Assembly (NCBI RefSeq): GCF_900086705.1 | Contig: NZ_LT575483.1 | Coordinates: forward strand, 2,555,189 to 2,619,188 | Reading direction: 5' to 3' | From: Massilibacillus massiliensis | GTDB lineage: Bacteria; Bacillota; Negativicutes; FLKF01 | DNA length: 64,000 nt | Shown: one piece after another, positions 26,036 to 35,076 of the stretch | Layout: every line of letters starts with the position of its first letter | Position numbering within the stretch: position 1 is the stretch's first letter | Notes under the pieces: generated by a model | The model's database searches: none | Seen by the model: the letters and a program-made list of their open reading frames with translations, nothing else | What the model was told of the DNA's origin: nothing | Position numbers and translations under genes: made by a program

Positions 26036-27730
26036 TTGAAATTACAATTAAAAACAAGTGTTGTTGTAGGCGTTATTACAGTAATCATAGCAGCATGCGG
26101 TGCAGCCTATGCCAATGGAGCAAATGAAAAACAACTAAGTGAAAAACCTGCTGTTAGTGCGGACGTCCCATTAAAGCAGACGACAAGTGAAGTGGAAAAA
26201 TCTACAGAAGATACTTACAGTAAGCGCGGTAAGTTAGTTATTCCGTTTGCTGAATTGCATAGATTGAGTTTATTTCAAGAAAAGGGACCTATTTTAGTCA
26301 AACAGAAACGACAATATGGTCTTTTTGATAAGAATGGAAAAACCATTTTGCCTGTGGAATTTCAGAATATTACAATTCGTAAAGGTGGTATGATTGAAGT
26401 TCTGAAAGACAAAAATCATGGGCTTTATAATCCAGATGGTGAATTGATTTTGCCAATAGCATTTGATGATGCTGTACCTGATAAAAATGATACGATTGTT
26501 GTGAAGCAAAAAAATAAATGGGGACTTTATGATATACGTGGAAATATAATTTTACCTATAGAATTTGATGAAATAAAAGGTATTTCTTCAGGTTTAATTG
26601 CCGCGAAAAAGGATAAGTTATGGAATTATTATGATTGGTCAGGAAAAATTGCGTTTGAAGGGGCGTTTGAGGAAGCTAGCGAATTTTCCGCAGGCATTGC
26701 ACTTGTAAAACGTGATCGTAAATGGGGTGCGATTGATACAGAGGGAAACGTTGTAATTCCTTATCAGTATAAAGAGATGGCTGGTTTTTCTGAAGGTTTG
26801 GCTGCGGTAAGAACGAAGGATAAGTGGGGATTTATCGACAAAACAGGAAAAATCGTGATTGAAGAAAAGTTTAGAGGCTATGAAGCTGGTTTCAAAGAGG
26901 GACTGGCAATTGTAAATGAAAAAAGTAAACATGATTATATCGACGTGAATGGAAATATTGTTTTTAGTGCACCGTATGATTTTGTGTTCCAATTTGAAGA
27001 TGGTCTTGCGGAAGTTCGCGTAGAAAAGAGCAGTTTTTCTTGGGGCGGGCTTATTAGTACAGCGATCTCAGCAAAATTTGGGGGATATTCGGATCCTTCA
27101 AACAATAACTTGGTAGAGTATAATCTTAAACGCGGTTTTATTGATAAAACTGGAGCACTAATTATTACAACAAAGTATGATTTAGTGAATGTATTCAAAG
27201 ATGATTTATCGAAGGTTATTGATCATGATAAAACAGGCTTTGTAAATCGTAAAGGTGAATTTGTGATTCCAGCAGAATATCAAAGTTTATCTGATTTTGA
27301 AAATGGTTTGGCAATGTTTGAAAAAGACGATAAATGGGGCTACATTGATAAAAAGAATCAGACTTTAACTACGAGAAAGTTTGATGGTGTAAAAACTTTT
27401 AGCTGCGATAGAGGTGCGGTTAAACTGGGTGAAAAATGGGGTTTTATCGATACTGCGGGCAATTTAGTCATCAGAGCTAAGTTTGATGAAGTTCAGCCGT
27501 TTATGAATGATATTGCTGCGATAAAATATAGTGATGCTTGGGGCATCATTGATTTAGAGGGTAATTATATAATTCCAGCGAAACCAGATTATGAAGAAAT
27601 GGCAGTACTCAATTCCGATCATATTGGTGTCAAAGTAAAGGGGAAATGGGGTATTATGAATAAGGATGGACACATGATCGTAGATCCTCAATACGATACG
27701 ATCAGTGCTCTTGTTTCTGAAAAGGAATAA
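26036..27730 (+). CDS. Secreted WG-repeat protein
   Basis: About 564 residues. An N-terminal signal sequence (MKLQLKTSVVVGVITVIIAACG; possible lipoprotein box IAAC) is followed by ten or more WG/KWG repeats of the form KWGxxDxxGNxVIPxxYDxxxxFxxGLA. Such beta-repeat proteins occur at cell surfaces; no activity is assigned. I use TTG 26036, eight bases after AAGGAG, over the GTG at 26027 that overlaps that site. Confidence 0.85.
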   Translation: MKLQLKTSVVVGVITVIIAACGAAYANGANEKQLSEKPAVSADVPLKQTTSEVEKSTEDTYSKRGKLVIPFAELHRLSLFQEKGPILVKQKRQYGLFDKNGKTILPVEFQNITIRKGGMIEVLKDKNHGLYNPDGELILPIAFDDAVPDKNDTIVVKQKNKWGLYDIRGNIILPIEFDEIKGISSGLIAAKKDKLWNYYDWSGKIAFEGAFEEASEFSAGIALVKRDRKWGAIDTEGNVVIPYQYKEMAGFSEGLAAVRTKDKWGFIDKTGKIVIEEKFRGYEAGFKEGLAIVNEKSKHDYIDVNGNIVFSAPYDFVFQFEDGLAEVRVEKSSFSWGGLISTAISAKFGGYSDPSNNNLVEYNLKRGFIDKTGALIITTKYDLVNVFKDDLSKVIDHDKTGFVNRKGEFVIPAEYQSLSDFENGLAMFEKDDKWGYIDKKNQTLTTRKFDGVKTFSCDRGAVKLGEKWGFIDTAGNLVIRAKFDEVQPFMNDIAAIKYSDAWGIIDLEGNYIIPAKPDYEEMAVLNSDHIGVKVKGKWGIMNKDGHMIVDPQYDTISALVSEKE

Positions 27731-27771
27731 GTTCAATTAAATTTATACGATCCTATATTGTTTTGTTTCCA

Positions 27772-27817
27772 AATGAAGCTGGTGTAAATCATTTAAACTT
27801 ATTTACACCAGCTTCAT
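27772..27817. terminator. Terminator after WG-repeat gene
   Basis: Stem AATGAAGCTGGTGTAAAT with its complement, then T-run; symmetric. Confidence 0.9.
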
Positions 27818-27918
27818 TTTTTACGTACTTTCTTAATTGATTTATCCCCCATAGGGGGATATAATAAAAAGAAATTGTGAAAAGCATGTTTTTATAACAT
27901 TGCGTGGAGCGAAAGTTT

Positions 27919-29286
27919 ATGGATCAAACGATACTTGACGTAGGTACCAAGCAGAAATCAAAAACAATTTTAAAGCTTGCGATACCAACTGTAATTGAGA
28001 ATTTTCTGTTGACGGTGGTCGGCTTTGTGGATACCTTTTTTGTTGCTAAAATTGGTTTGGCAGAAGTTGCTGCAGTCGGCGTAATCAATGCGATATCTGC
28101 AATTTATATTGCTGTTTTCTTAGCCGTAGGAATTGGTACAGCGGCTTTAATTGCACAGAATATTGGAGCTGGCAATATCAAACAGGCTAAAGTCATTGCG
28201 GGACAATCCACTTGGTTGGCAATGGGGGCAGGGGGGATAGCAGGCATCTTTACTTTGTTTTTTGCCGAACCTTTACTCAGCCATATGGGAGTGGAGGCAG
28301 AAGTTCTATCAGCAGGGATTGTATATTTCGAAATTACCTGTATTCCGGCAATTTTTATTGCGCTCATGGCGATATTCGGGACGATTTTACGCAGTAGTGG
28401 TGATAGCAAAACACCGATGAAAGTCGGTTTGGGGATTAATATACTGCATCTGGTGTTGGATTATATTTTAATTTTTGGGTTGGGCCCTTGGCAGGGCTGG
28501 GGAATTGCCGGGGCTGCTTGGGCAACTACACTTTCTCGGATAATAGGTGCAGTGATTTTATATTTATATATCCGCAAATCAAGTGTAGCTTTTTCATTAC
28601 GTGCAGGTGTGTCAAAGCATTTGATTATGCCGATCTTAAAACTTGCCGGGCCGGCAGTAGTGGAACGATTGGTGATGCGTTTAGGACAGCTGTTTTATGC
28701 GGGGCTGATTGTTAGGATTGGAACCGAGGTCTATTCAGCTTTCCTTATTGCAGGTAACATTTCTTATTTTTCATTTATGCCAGGCTATGGGTTGGCAATC
28801 GCGGCGACTACGCTTGTAGGCAATCAAATTGGCAGTGCCCGTTTCAAAGCGGCGTATCAATATGGAATGATTACGATGTGGATTGCTGTTATTTTTATGG
28901 GCGTCATTGGCGTTGGCTATTTCTGCTTTGCCGAATTTGCCGGAGCTTGGTTTACGAAAGAGGTGCAAGTCATTGAGATGGTAACGTTGGGATTACAGAT
29001 TGATGCTTTTGCGCAGCCTTTTATTGCGATCAGTTTGGTGATAACAGGCGCATTACAAGGTGCAGGGGATACAAAAAGTCCTATGTATAGTACGATTATT
29101 GGTATATGGGGAATTCGTGTAGTAGGAATTTATGTTCTTTGTTTGCATTTTACGATGGGAATTGCGGGTGTATGGTTAGTGAATGCGATTGACTATATTT
29201 TACGTTCGATTTTTTTACTGTATCGCTTTAGAAAGCAGATGCATAATGAAACGTTGCAAGATATAAATTTCTGCAATAGAATGTAA
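27919..29286 (+). CDS. MATE family efflux transporter
   Basis: 455 residues with about 12 membrane helices in two MatE halves: TILKLAIPTVIENFLLTVVGFVDTFFV at the start and a repeat at PILKLAGPAVVERLVMRLGQLFYAG after the midpoint. Family members export cationic drugs or metabolites using a Na+ or H+ gradient. ATG 27919 with GGAG nine bases upstream; the GTG at 27904 is too early. Single gene; substrate not predictable. Confidence 0.92.
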   Translation: MDQTILDVGTKQKSKTILKLAIPTVIENFLLTVVGFVDTFFVAKIGLAEVAAVGVINAISAIYIAVFLAVGIGTAALIAQNIGAGNIKQAKVIAGQSTWLAMGAGGIAGIFTLFFAEPLLSHMGVEAEVLSAGIVYFEITCIPAIFIALMAIFGTILRSSGDSKTPMKVGLGINILHLVLDYILIFGLGPWQGWGIAGAAWATTLSRIIGAVILYLYIRKSSVAFSLRAGVSKHLIMPILKLAGPAVVERLVMRLGQLFYAGLIVRIGTEVYSAFLIAGNISYFSFMPGYGLAIAATTLVGNQIGSARFKAAYQYGMITMWIAVIFMGVIGVGYFCFAEFAGAWFTKEVQVIEMVTLGLQIDAFAQPFIAISLVITGALQGAGDTKSPMYSTIIGIWGIRVVGIYVLCLHFTMGIAGVWLVNAIDYILRSIFLLYRFRKQMHNETLQDINFCNRM

Positions 29287-29371
29287 CTTAGCTTTTATAC
29301 AAAATAAGGATTGATTTAGCGGTTTATATGGTATACGATATTTTGAATTTGCGACAAATCTGAAAAGGAAC

Positions 29372-29402
29372 TTGACTTTGAGTTAACTCTATGTTGTAGA
29401 AT
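29372..29402 (+). promoter_or_regulatory. MerR-type promoter with 19-bp spacer
   Basis: TTGACT and TAGAAT are separated by 19 bp, and the spacer holds the palindrome GAGTTAACTC. That overlong spacer with a central dyad is the hallmark of promoters untwisted by MerR-family activators. No merR gene is in the window. It is the main feature of the 318-base gap 29287-29604. Confidence 0.7.
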
Positions 29403-29604
29403 AACTAGAAAGAGTAAATGCTATTTTAAAGTTTCGTTTTTCTATGTGTAATTTACAAGTTATCCGTAGTATGAAAATATTACGCGTGATCCAGTAAATG
29501 AGCGATGAAAGGATTGTACATATTTATAGAGAAGTTTGACTTGGAAAAACGGAAATTCACAAAACTGATTTTGGAGAGAATCAATGACAATGGAGGGCTA
29601 TAAA

Positions 29605-30711
29605 ATGGAAAAGTCAAAAGTGTTTTATACGGATATGCACGCAGGCAGTGAAGCCAATCTTTTACAAAAGTTAGAACGGCTAATGAAAAAAGCCGGTTTT
29701 GAGCGCATTGATTTCAAAGGGAAATTTGTAGCAGTTAAATTACACTTTGGTGAACCGGGCAACCTAGCATATCTTAGAGCAAACTATGCAAGTGTTGTCT
29801 GTGATTATATCAAGCGCCTAGGCGGAAAACCGTTTGTAACGGACTGTAATACGCTGTATGTTGGTGGTAGAAAGAATGGATTGGATCATTTAGACAGTGC
29901 TTATAAGAATGGTTATAATCCTTTCGCAACAGGGGTCCACACTATTATTGCAGATGGTATCAAAGGAACTGAAGAACGGCTTGTACCTGTAGAGGGCGGA
30001 GAATACGTGAAAGAAGCCAAAATTGGCAGTGCTATTATGGATGCAGATATTATTGTTTCCTTGAACCATTTTAAAGGCCATGAATTGACAGGCTTTGGTG
30101 GAGCGTTAAAAAACTTGGGCATGGGGTGTGGCTCTCGCGCAGGGAAAATGGAAATGCATAGCGCCGGTAAACCCCACATCAATATAGAAGATTGTATCGG
30201 ATGTAGAAAATGTCAAAAAATTTGTGCCCATGATGCGCCTGTCATTACAAATGGCAAAGCGACGATTGATCAAGATAAATGTGTGGGATGTGGACGTTGT
30301 ATTGGTGTATGTCCGAAAGATGCTGTTCTTCCTGCCTTTGACGAGGCAAATGATGTGCTGAATTACAAGATTGCAGAATATACAAAAGCTGTGGTGCAGG
30401 GGCGTCCTAATTTTCATATCAATATGGTAATTGACGTATCTCCTTATTGTGACTGCCATGCAGAAAACGATATCGCGATTGTACCTGATGTAGGCATGTT
30501 TGCATCTTATGATCCGGTTGCTGTGGATATGGCTTGTGCGGATGCTGTGAATCATCAGCCTGCTATCGCCGGTAGTGTTTTGGAAAAGCATGGACATCGT
30601 CATGGGGATCATTTTAAGGATGTTTCTCCTGAAACAAATTGGATTTCTGCGTTGGAGCACGGGCAGAAGATCGGTATTGGTAATATGGAATATGAATTAA
30701 CTAAAATGTAA
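29605..30711 (+). CDS. DUF362 protein with two 4Fe-4S clusters
   Basis: 368 residues: an N-terminal DUF362 domain (VFYTDMHAGSEANLL, KLHFGEPGN, NHFKGHELTGFGGALKNLGMG), two ferredoxin cluster motifs CIGCRKCQKIC and CVGCGRCIGVC around residues 200-240, and a C-terminal return to DUF362 (MFASYDPVAVDMACADAV). Cytosolic iron-sulfur protein of unknown reaction. Start ATG 29605 follows GGAGGG at good spacing. In operon with larE, 53 bases apart. Confidence 0.9.
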   Translation: MEKSKVFYTDMHAGSEANLLQKLERLMKKAGFERIDFKGKFVAVKLHFGEPGNLAYLRANYASVVCDYIKRLGGKPFVTDCNTLYVGGRKNGLDHLDSAYKNGYNPFATGVHTIIADGIKGTEERLVPVEGGEYVKEAKIGSAIMDADIIVSLNHFKGHELTGFGGALKNLGMGCGSRAGKMEMHSAGKPHINIEDCIGCRKCQKICAHDAPVITNGKATIDQDKCVGCGRCIGVCPKDAVLPAFDEANDVLNYKIAEYTKAVVQGRPNFHINMVIDVSPYCDCHAENDIAIVPDVGMFASYDPVAVDMACADAVNHQPAIAGSVLEKHGHRHGDHFKDVSPETNWISALEHGQKIGIGNMEYELTKM

Positions 30712-30764
30712 TTTAGATTATGAAACTACATAGTAGATATGTAGAAGAAAGGAGTCGTATCAAT

Positions 30765-31583
30765 ATGAACTCTAAAACGCAGTTTAAACTCGCGCAATTA
30801 ATGGACTTATTGACTGACCTTGACAGCGTGGCTGTAGGATTTTCAGCGGGCGTTGACAGTACGCTTTTGACGGCTGCAGCTGGGCGTAGTCTGGGGGATA
30901 GAGCAGTCGCTGTAACGGCTTACTCATCTACATTACCGGAAACGGAGAAACAGGAAGCGGTAGCGATTGCTGGGCAGTTAGATGTACGCCATATTTTGCT
31001 GCATATTGATGAGTTGGAGAGTACGGATTTTGTCGCCAATACGAACCAACGTTGTTATTATTGTAAAAAAACTCGCTTTGGCACTTTGCGTGATTGGGCT
31101 AAGTCAAATGGCTATGCTTGGGTACTTGACGGTGCGAACGCTGATGATTGCAAGGATTATCGCCCTGGGATGAAAGCCGTAGCAGAATTGGAAGGGGTAC
31201 GCAGCCCACTATTAGAAGTTGGATTAACGAAAGCAGAAATACGAGAAATTTCTCAGGAGTGGAACCTGCCTACTTGGAATAAGCCAAGTGCCGCCTGCTT
31301 ATCATCTCGGGTGGCTTACGGTTTAGAAATTACCAAAGAACGTCTGGGGCAAATCGAACAGGCCGAAAAGATCATAAAAAGATTTTGTAAGGGGCAAGTT
31401 CGAGTGCGCCATCATGGTGATCTAGCCCGTATCGAGGTTGATCCGAATGATATCGTTACATTAGCTGCACCTGAAACTGCACAGTATGTCCATAATGAAT
31501 TAAAGCAATTAGGCTTCACCTTCATTACACTGGATCTGGCAGGATATCGCAGCGGCAGTATGAATGCGGTGTTAGAGAAGTAA
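30765..31583 (+). CDS. larE: ATP-dependent sacrificial sulfur transferase LarE
   Basis: 272 residues of the PP-loop ATPase family: VGFSAGVDSTLL is the P-loop, CYYCKKTRFGTL and KPSAACLSSRVAYG hold conserved cysteines, the latter corresponding to the sulfur-donating Cys of LarE. The enzyme thiolates the pyridinium precursor of the nickel-pincer cofactor of lactate racemase. AAAGGAG lies before ATG 30765. No larA, larB or larC is nearby, so the substrate here may differ. Confidence 0.88.
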   Translation: MNSKTQFKLAQLMDLLTDLDSVAVGFSAGVDSTLLTAAAGRSLGDRAVAVTAYSSTLPETEKQEAVAIAGQLDVRHILLHIDELESTDFVANTNQRCYYCKKTRFGTLRDWAKSNGYAWVLDGANADDCKDYRPGMKAVAELEGVRSPLLEVGLTKAEIREISQEWNLPTWNKPSAACLSSRVAYGLEITKERLGQIEQAEKIIKRFCKGQVRVRHHGDLARIEVDPNDIVTLAAPETAQYVHNELKQLGFTFITLDLAGYRSGSMNAVLEK

Positions 31584-31641
31584 AGAAACTCTTATATTTG
31601 ATCCATTAAAGCTGGTAATAAAGGATTATAAATAAAATAAA

Positions 31642-31714
31642 TTAAGGCATCCAAAATCAAACTGTAGAAGCAATGCAAGTTATTGCATGCTGAGGTTTGA
31701 TTTTAGATGCCTTA
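31642..31714. terminator. Terminator after larE
   Basis: TAAGGCATC.AAAATCAAAC pairs with GTTTGATTTTAGATGCCTTA, followed by T-run; symmetric long stem. Confidence 0.85.
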
Positions 31715-31757
31715 TTTTTGTAAACTATGTAAATGAATAAAGAGCTGATGGAGCTAG

Positions 31758-32378
31758 TTATTGTATAAAATGCGTATTTATTCTTGGCTCGTATACAGGC
31801 TTAGAGATACCGGAATTTTTCCCGGCTTCTATGGATTTTAACAGCCATGCCATATTTTGCGCTAGAGTTCGCATGGTTTGTAAGCCTTCCTCATCTTTTC
31901 TCACGTCTTCGGGTGTAAATCCATGTACTTGATTCCAGTATTGCGAAGATATAATCGGCATATTGGAGATCGTAAAGTATTTATTGAGACGATCAAAAGC
32001 AGCAGTTGCGCCGCCGCGTCTGCATGATACGATGGATGCACCTAATTTACCAGCCATTTTTCCGCCATGGGCAAAGAACAATCGATCGAGAAATGCCGTT
32101 AGTTGACCGCTGGGGCCTGCATAGTATACGGGTGAACCGAGGATGATAGCGTCAAACGTATCCAAAGTATCTGCGAGTTCATTTACTTTATCATTCCAAA
32201 CACATTTGCCTGTTTGCGAACATTTCATACAAGCGATACAGCCCGCAATCGGTTTTTTACCAAGGTACAGTAATTCTGTTTCAATTTCGTGCTTATTTAG
32301 GACACCTGCAACCTCCATTAAAGCCGTATAGGTACATCCATGCTCATTTGGACTACCGTTAATTAATAATGCTTTCAT
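31758..32378 (-). CDS. Flavodoxin-like NAD(P)H reductase with Cys motif
   Basis: 206 residues. SPNEHGCTYTALMEV is the FMN phosphate-binding loop, GCIACMKCSQTGKC a compact cysteine cluster as in iron-sulfur flavoproteins, and GSPVYYAGPSGQLTAFLDRLF the flavin-ring loop. It reduces an unidentified acceptor using FMN. An operator-like palindrome at 32565, related to one beside the HxlR gene, lies upstream of it. Confidence 0.85.
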   Translation of the reverse strand: MKALLINGSPNEHGCTYTALMEVAGVLNKHEIETELLYLGKKPIAGCIACMKCSQTGKCVWNDKVNELADTLDTFDAIILGSPVYYAGPSGQLTAFLDRLFFAHGGKMAGKLGASIVSCRRGGATAAFDRLNKYFTISNMPIISSQYWNQVHGFTPEDVRKDEEGLQTMRTLAQNMAWLLKSIEAGKNSGISKPVYEPRINTHFIQ

Positions 32379-32564
32379 AGTTTACCCTCCAATAATTTTA
32401 AAAGACTATATTTGGTTTTATATTATACAAAAGCTAAGATTTGTATGTGCAAAACTACAAAGCTTAGTTTGGATAATTATTTTTAGGCGATGAGAATGTG
32501 TATGGATCTACGGGATAACGCATCGCTTACAAATTTAATTTTACTGTATGACGATATGATATCA

Positions 32565-32589
32565 AGTACGCACATTTATGTGCGATACT
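32565..32589. promoter_or_regulatory. HxlR-type operator candidate 1
   Basis: 25-bp dyad: AGTACGCACAT on the left, ATGTGCGATACT on the right. The half-site ATGTGCG.TACT recurs at 33065-33089 in front of the other flavodoxin. It lies ~190 bases upstream of the 32378 start, within the gap 32379-32695. Confidence 0.6.
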
Positions 32590-32610
32590 AACCAATAGGA
32601 AAGTATAAAG

Positions 32611-32664
32611 CTAATAAAAAAGTCTTTGAATGCAATGATTGATGATTCAAAGACTTTTTATTAG
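32611..32664. terminator. Terminator of hxlR-like gene
   Basis: CTAATAAAAA.AGTCTTTGAAT pairs with ATTCAAAGACTTTTTATTAG; symmetric with T-runs. Confidence 0.85.
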
Positions 32665-32695
32665 AAAATGGTGGGTTGCAGCTCTAAAATGTAAA

Positions 32696-33043
32696 TTAGG
32701 AATTTAATCGATTTTTACCGCCCCAGGTACACATCATGTCTAAAATCGGAATTAGTGATGTTCCGCGTTCTGATAAGCTATATTCTACTTTTGGCGGAAT
32801 CTGCGGATATTCTTTGCGTATAATTAATTGATCCGCTTCCATTTCTTTCAGCGTTTTACTTAAGGTTTTGAAGGAAATTGTGCCGATCGCACGGTGAAGT
32901 TCGTTGAATCGAATTGCAGATTTACATTCAGAGAGCCAATACATAATAATCATTTTATACTTACCGTTAATCAGCGATAGCGTGTACCCGAAATCAGTAT
33001 CTTTTATGTTTATACCAGTTGGGATGCAATCTTCAATAGACAT
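32696..33043 (-). CDS. HxlR family transcriptional regulator
   Basis: 115 residues, winged helix with the family signature GYTLSLINGKYKMIIMYWLSECKSAIRFNELHRAIGTISFKTLSKTLKEMEADQLI and the wing YPQIPPKVEYSLSERG. HxlR proteins answer to electrophiles or redox stress. It is divergent from a flavodoxin reductase and near a second; related 25-bp dyads by both argue that it controls them. Confidence 0.9.
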   Translation of the reverse strand: MSIEDCIPTGINIKDTDFGYTLSLINGKYKMIIMYWLSECKSAIRFNELHRAIGTISFKTLSKTLKEMEADQLIIRKEYPQIPPKVEYSLSERGTSLIPILDMMCTWGGKNRLNS

Positions 33044-33064
33044 TTTTACACTTCCTTTTGAGTT

Positions 33065-33089
33065 AGTACATTACCTTGATGTGCGTACT
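33065..33089. promoter_or_regulatory. HxlR-type operator candidate 2
   Basis: AGTAC ... ATGTGCGTACT, 25 bp, between the divergent hxlR-like and flavodoxin genes. The right half-site matches that of 32565-32589. Confidence 0.6.
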
Positions 33090-33159
33090 TCCTTAACGTC
33101 ATATTTTAAATTATACTTTAATTGCTGTCAATCATTTATTTAAGAAAGGGAGAGTTACT

Positions 33160-33705
33160 ATGAAAAAGAATATTTTGGTGCTAACTGGTAGTCCAAGGGT
33201 AAGAGGTAATAGCGATTTATTAGCAGATGCTTTTATCAAAGGTGCAAGCGAGGCAGGGCATGAAGTTATGAAATATGAAGCTGGTAAAAAGAATATAATG
33301 GGATGCAAAGCCTGTGATACCTGCTACAGTAAAGGGAAACCTTGTTCATTTGATGATGATTTTAATCGCGTTGTCCCTTTGATAGAAAAAGCGGAAATGA
33401 TTGTTTTTGTAACGCCGCTTTACTGGTTTACGTTTCCTGCACAGCTTAAGGCAGTTATAGATAAACTATACGCGCTGATTATGGGAGAAAAAGAATTGAA
33501 GATAAAAGAAAGCATGCTTTTGGTTTGTGGCGAAGATGATAAAGAAGCTGCATTTGGCGGTATCATTGGCACCTATGAACAAATTGCTGACTATCAAAAG
33601 TGGACAGATCGCGGGCAATTGATCGTTCCGGGTGTGCTTAATAAAGGCGATATAGTATCGACAAAATATCTTCCTATTGCCGAAGAGATGGGACGAAATA
33701 TTTAA
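33160..33705 (+). CDS. Flavodoxin-like NAD(P)H oxidoreductase
   Basis: 181 residues: SPRVRGNSDLLADAF (FMN phosphate loop), GCKACDTCYSKGKPC (cysteine cluster) and VTPLYWFTFPAQLKAVIDKLY (flavin-ring loop). Related to but distinct from the 31758 protein; both flank the HxlR gene. Likely redox or quinone-type stress response, by context. AAAGGGAG precedes the ATG. Confidence 0.88.
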   Translation: MKKNILVLTGSPRVRGNSDLLADAFIKGASEAGHEVMKYEAGKKNIMGCKACDTCYSKGKPCSFDDDFNRVVPLIEKAEMIVFVTPLYWFTFPAQLKAVIDKLYALIMGEKELKIKESMLLVCGEDDKEAAFGGIIGTYEQIADYQKWTDRGQLIVPGVLNKGDIVSTKYLPIAEEMGRNI

Positions 33706-33749
33706 CCTTTAGAAAGTATATGATCGAAAAGAAAATATGCAAGCCTATG

Positions 33750-33788
33750 AAAACATCTGAAGCTGATTGAGCAGGCTTCAGATGTTTT
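33750..33788. terminator. Terminator after flavodoxin gene
   Basis: AAAACATCTGAAGC pairs with GCTTCAGATGTTTT; 11-base loop. Confidence 0.85.
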
Positions 33789-33984
33789 ATTTATTGTTAG
33801 GTATCTGCTGTTGACAAGAATTAAAGTTCAATGCTATATTAAGTTATAATACTTTTGATAAGAGTTACGATAAGTTATTGAAATACAAGAAAAGCAAGGA
33901 ATGTCATCTGCTTTTAGAGGGTGGATGATGTGAAGAAGCCAACTACAGATGGCAAATGAGATACTGATATAAAAGGAGAAGTGT

Positions 33985-35016
33985 ATGATACCGATCGTTA
34001 ATAACACCATCCGGGTGAAACAAGTCAATGTTGAATTGGTTAAGACTGCATTAAAGGCGTTAGAAAGCGGTACAAAAATAACTTTGGCGAATGCAACGGG
34101 GTTGAGTGTGGCAACTTGCAGTAATATTTTAAATGAATTATTAGAGCGCGGCGAAGTTATTAAGGCTGATTTAGAACAATCTAGCGGTGGTCGTCCAGCA
34201 CAAAGATTTATGTATAATGCAAATTACGCCTATGCTGCTTGTCTTTTTGTAAGTAATGATGAAGGGCGTTATTATATCAATTATGCAATTGTCAATATGC
34301 TGGGAGAGATCGTTGAGCAGCAGACGGATGAGGTCTCAGTCCTTGATTATGAAGCGGTAGACCAGCTTGTTGAAAAACTGATTGATCGTTATGAAAATAT
34401 TACCGCTCTTGGCATTGGTGTACCGGGTCTCGTAAATAAAGGTTTCATTGGTTCCTGTGATATAGAAGAATTATCAGATGTTGCTTTGGCGGATCGGTTA
34501 AAAGAGAAATATAACGTAGCGGTTACGGTTGAAAATGACGTCAATTTAATTGCATATGGTTTTTACCAAGAACAAAAGTATGATGAAGATAAAAGCATTG
34601 CAGTTGTTATTTTTCCTCGTGATAATTGTTCTGGGGCGGGCCTTATGGTGGATGGTCATATTGTTAGAGGAAATACGAATTTTGCCGGTGAAATATCGTA
34701 TTTGCCGTTTGATATTTCACGTGCAGAGCAAATACGACAGCTTAATTTGACAGAAGGCGTTTCACCGATTATGGTGAAAACGCTGGTCTCTATCATTGCC
34801 GTTATAAATCCCGCAACGATTGTTATAACGGGTAATTTAGTTCGGCTGGATATGTTGGGGCAGTTCTATCATGCGTGCAAGGCGTTTATTCCGTGTGAAC
34901 ACTTGCCGCAGTTACGTATTAAAGAAAATATGCGGGGCGATTATATGAAGGGCTTAATTTCGATTACTTTAGAAAGTCTGGCTTGTAATGTGCAATTGAT
35001 AGAAAAGCGTTTATAG
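33985..35016 (+). CDS. ROK family transcriptional regulator
   Basis: 343 residues: an N-terminal winged HTH (SGTKITLANATGLSVATCSNILNELLERGEV), then a ROK sugar-kinase-like domain (ALGIGVPGLVN, VTVENDVNLIAYG, GHIVRGNTNFAGEI). The usual C-x-C zinc motif after the E-I segment is missing, replaced by SYLPFD. Probably senses a sugar and controls the MFS gene that follows 60 bases later. AAAAGGAG before ATG. Confidence 0.88.
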   Translation: MIPIVNNTIRVKQVNVELVKTALKALESGTKITLANATGLSVATCSNILNELLERGEVIKADLEQSSGGRPAQRFMYNANYAYAACLFVSNDEGRYYINYAIVNMLGEIVEQQTDEVSVLDYEAVDQLVEKLIDRYENITALGIGVPGLVNKGFIGSCDIEELSDVALADRLKEKYNVAVTVENDVNLIAYGFYQEQKYDEDKSIAVVIFPRDNCSGAGLMVDGHIVRGNTNFAGEISYLPFDISRAEQIRQLNLTEGVSPIMVKTLVSIIAVINPATIVITGNLVRLDMLGQFYHACKAFIPCEHLPQLRIKENMRGDYMKGLISITLESLACNVQLIEKRL

Positions 35017-35076
35017 AAAGTCTGACGTAAATAAGAATAGGTACTTTTGGTATAAATGGAGTAGTAGGGGGATTAC

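Noticed and set aside
30106-30660. 184-codon minus-strand frame inside the DUF362 gene
   Set aside because: It is the antisense of a well-conserved ferredoxin coding region; composition is not protein-like.
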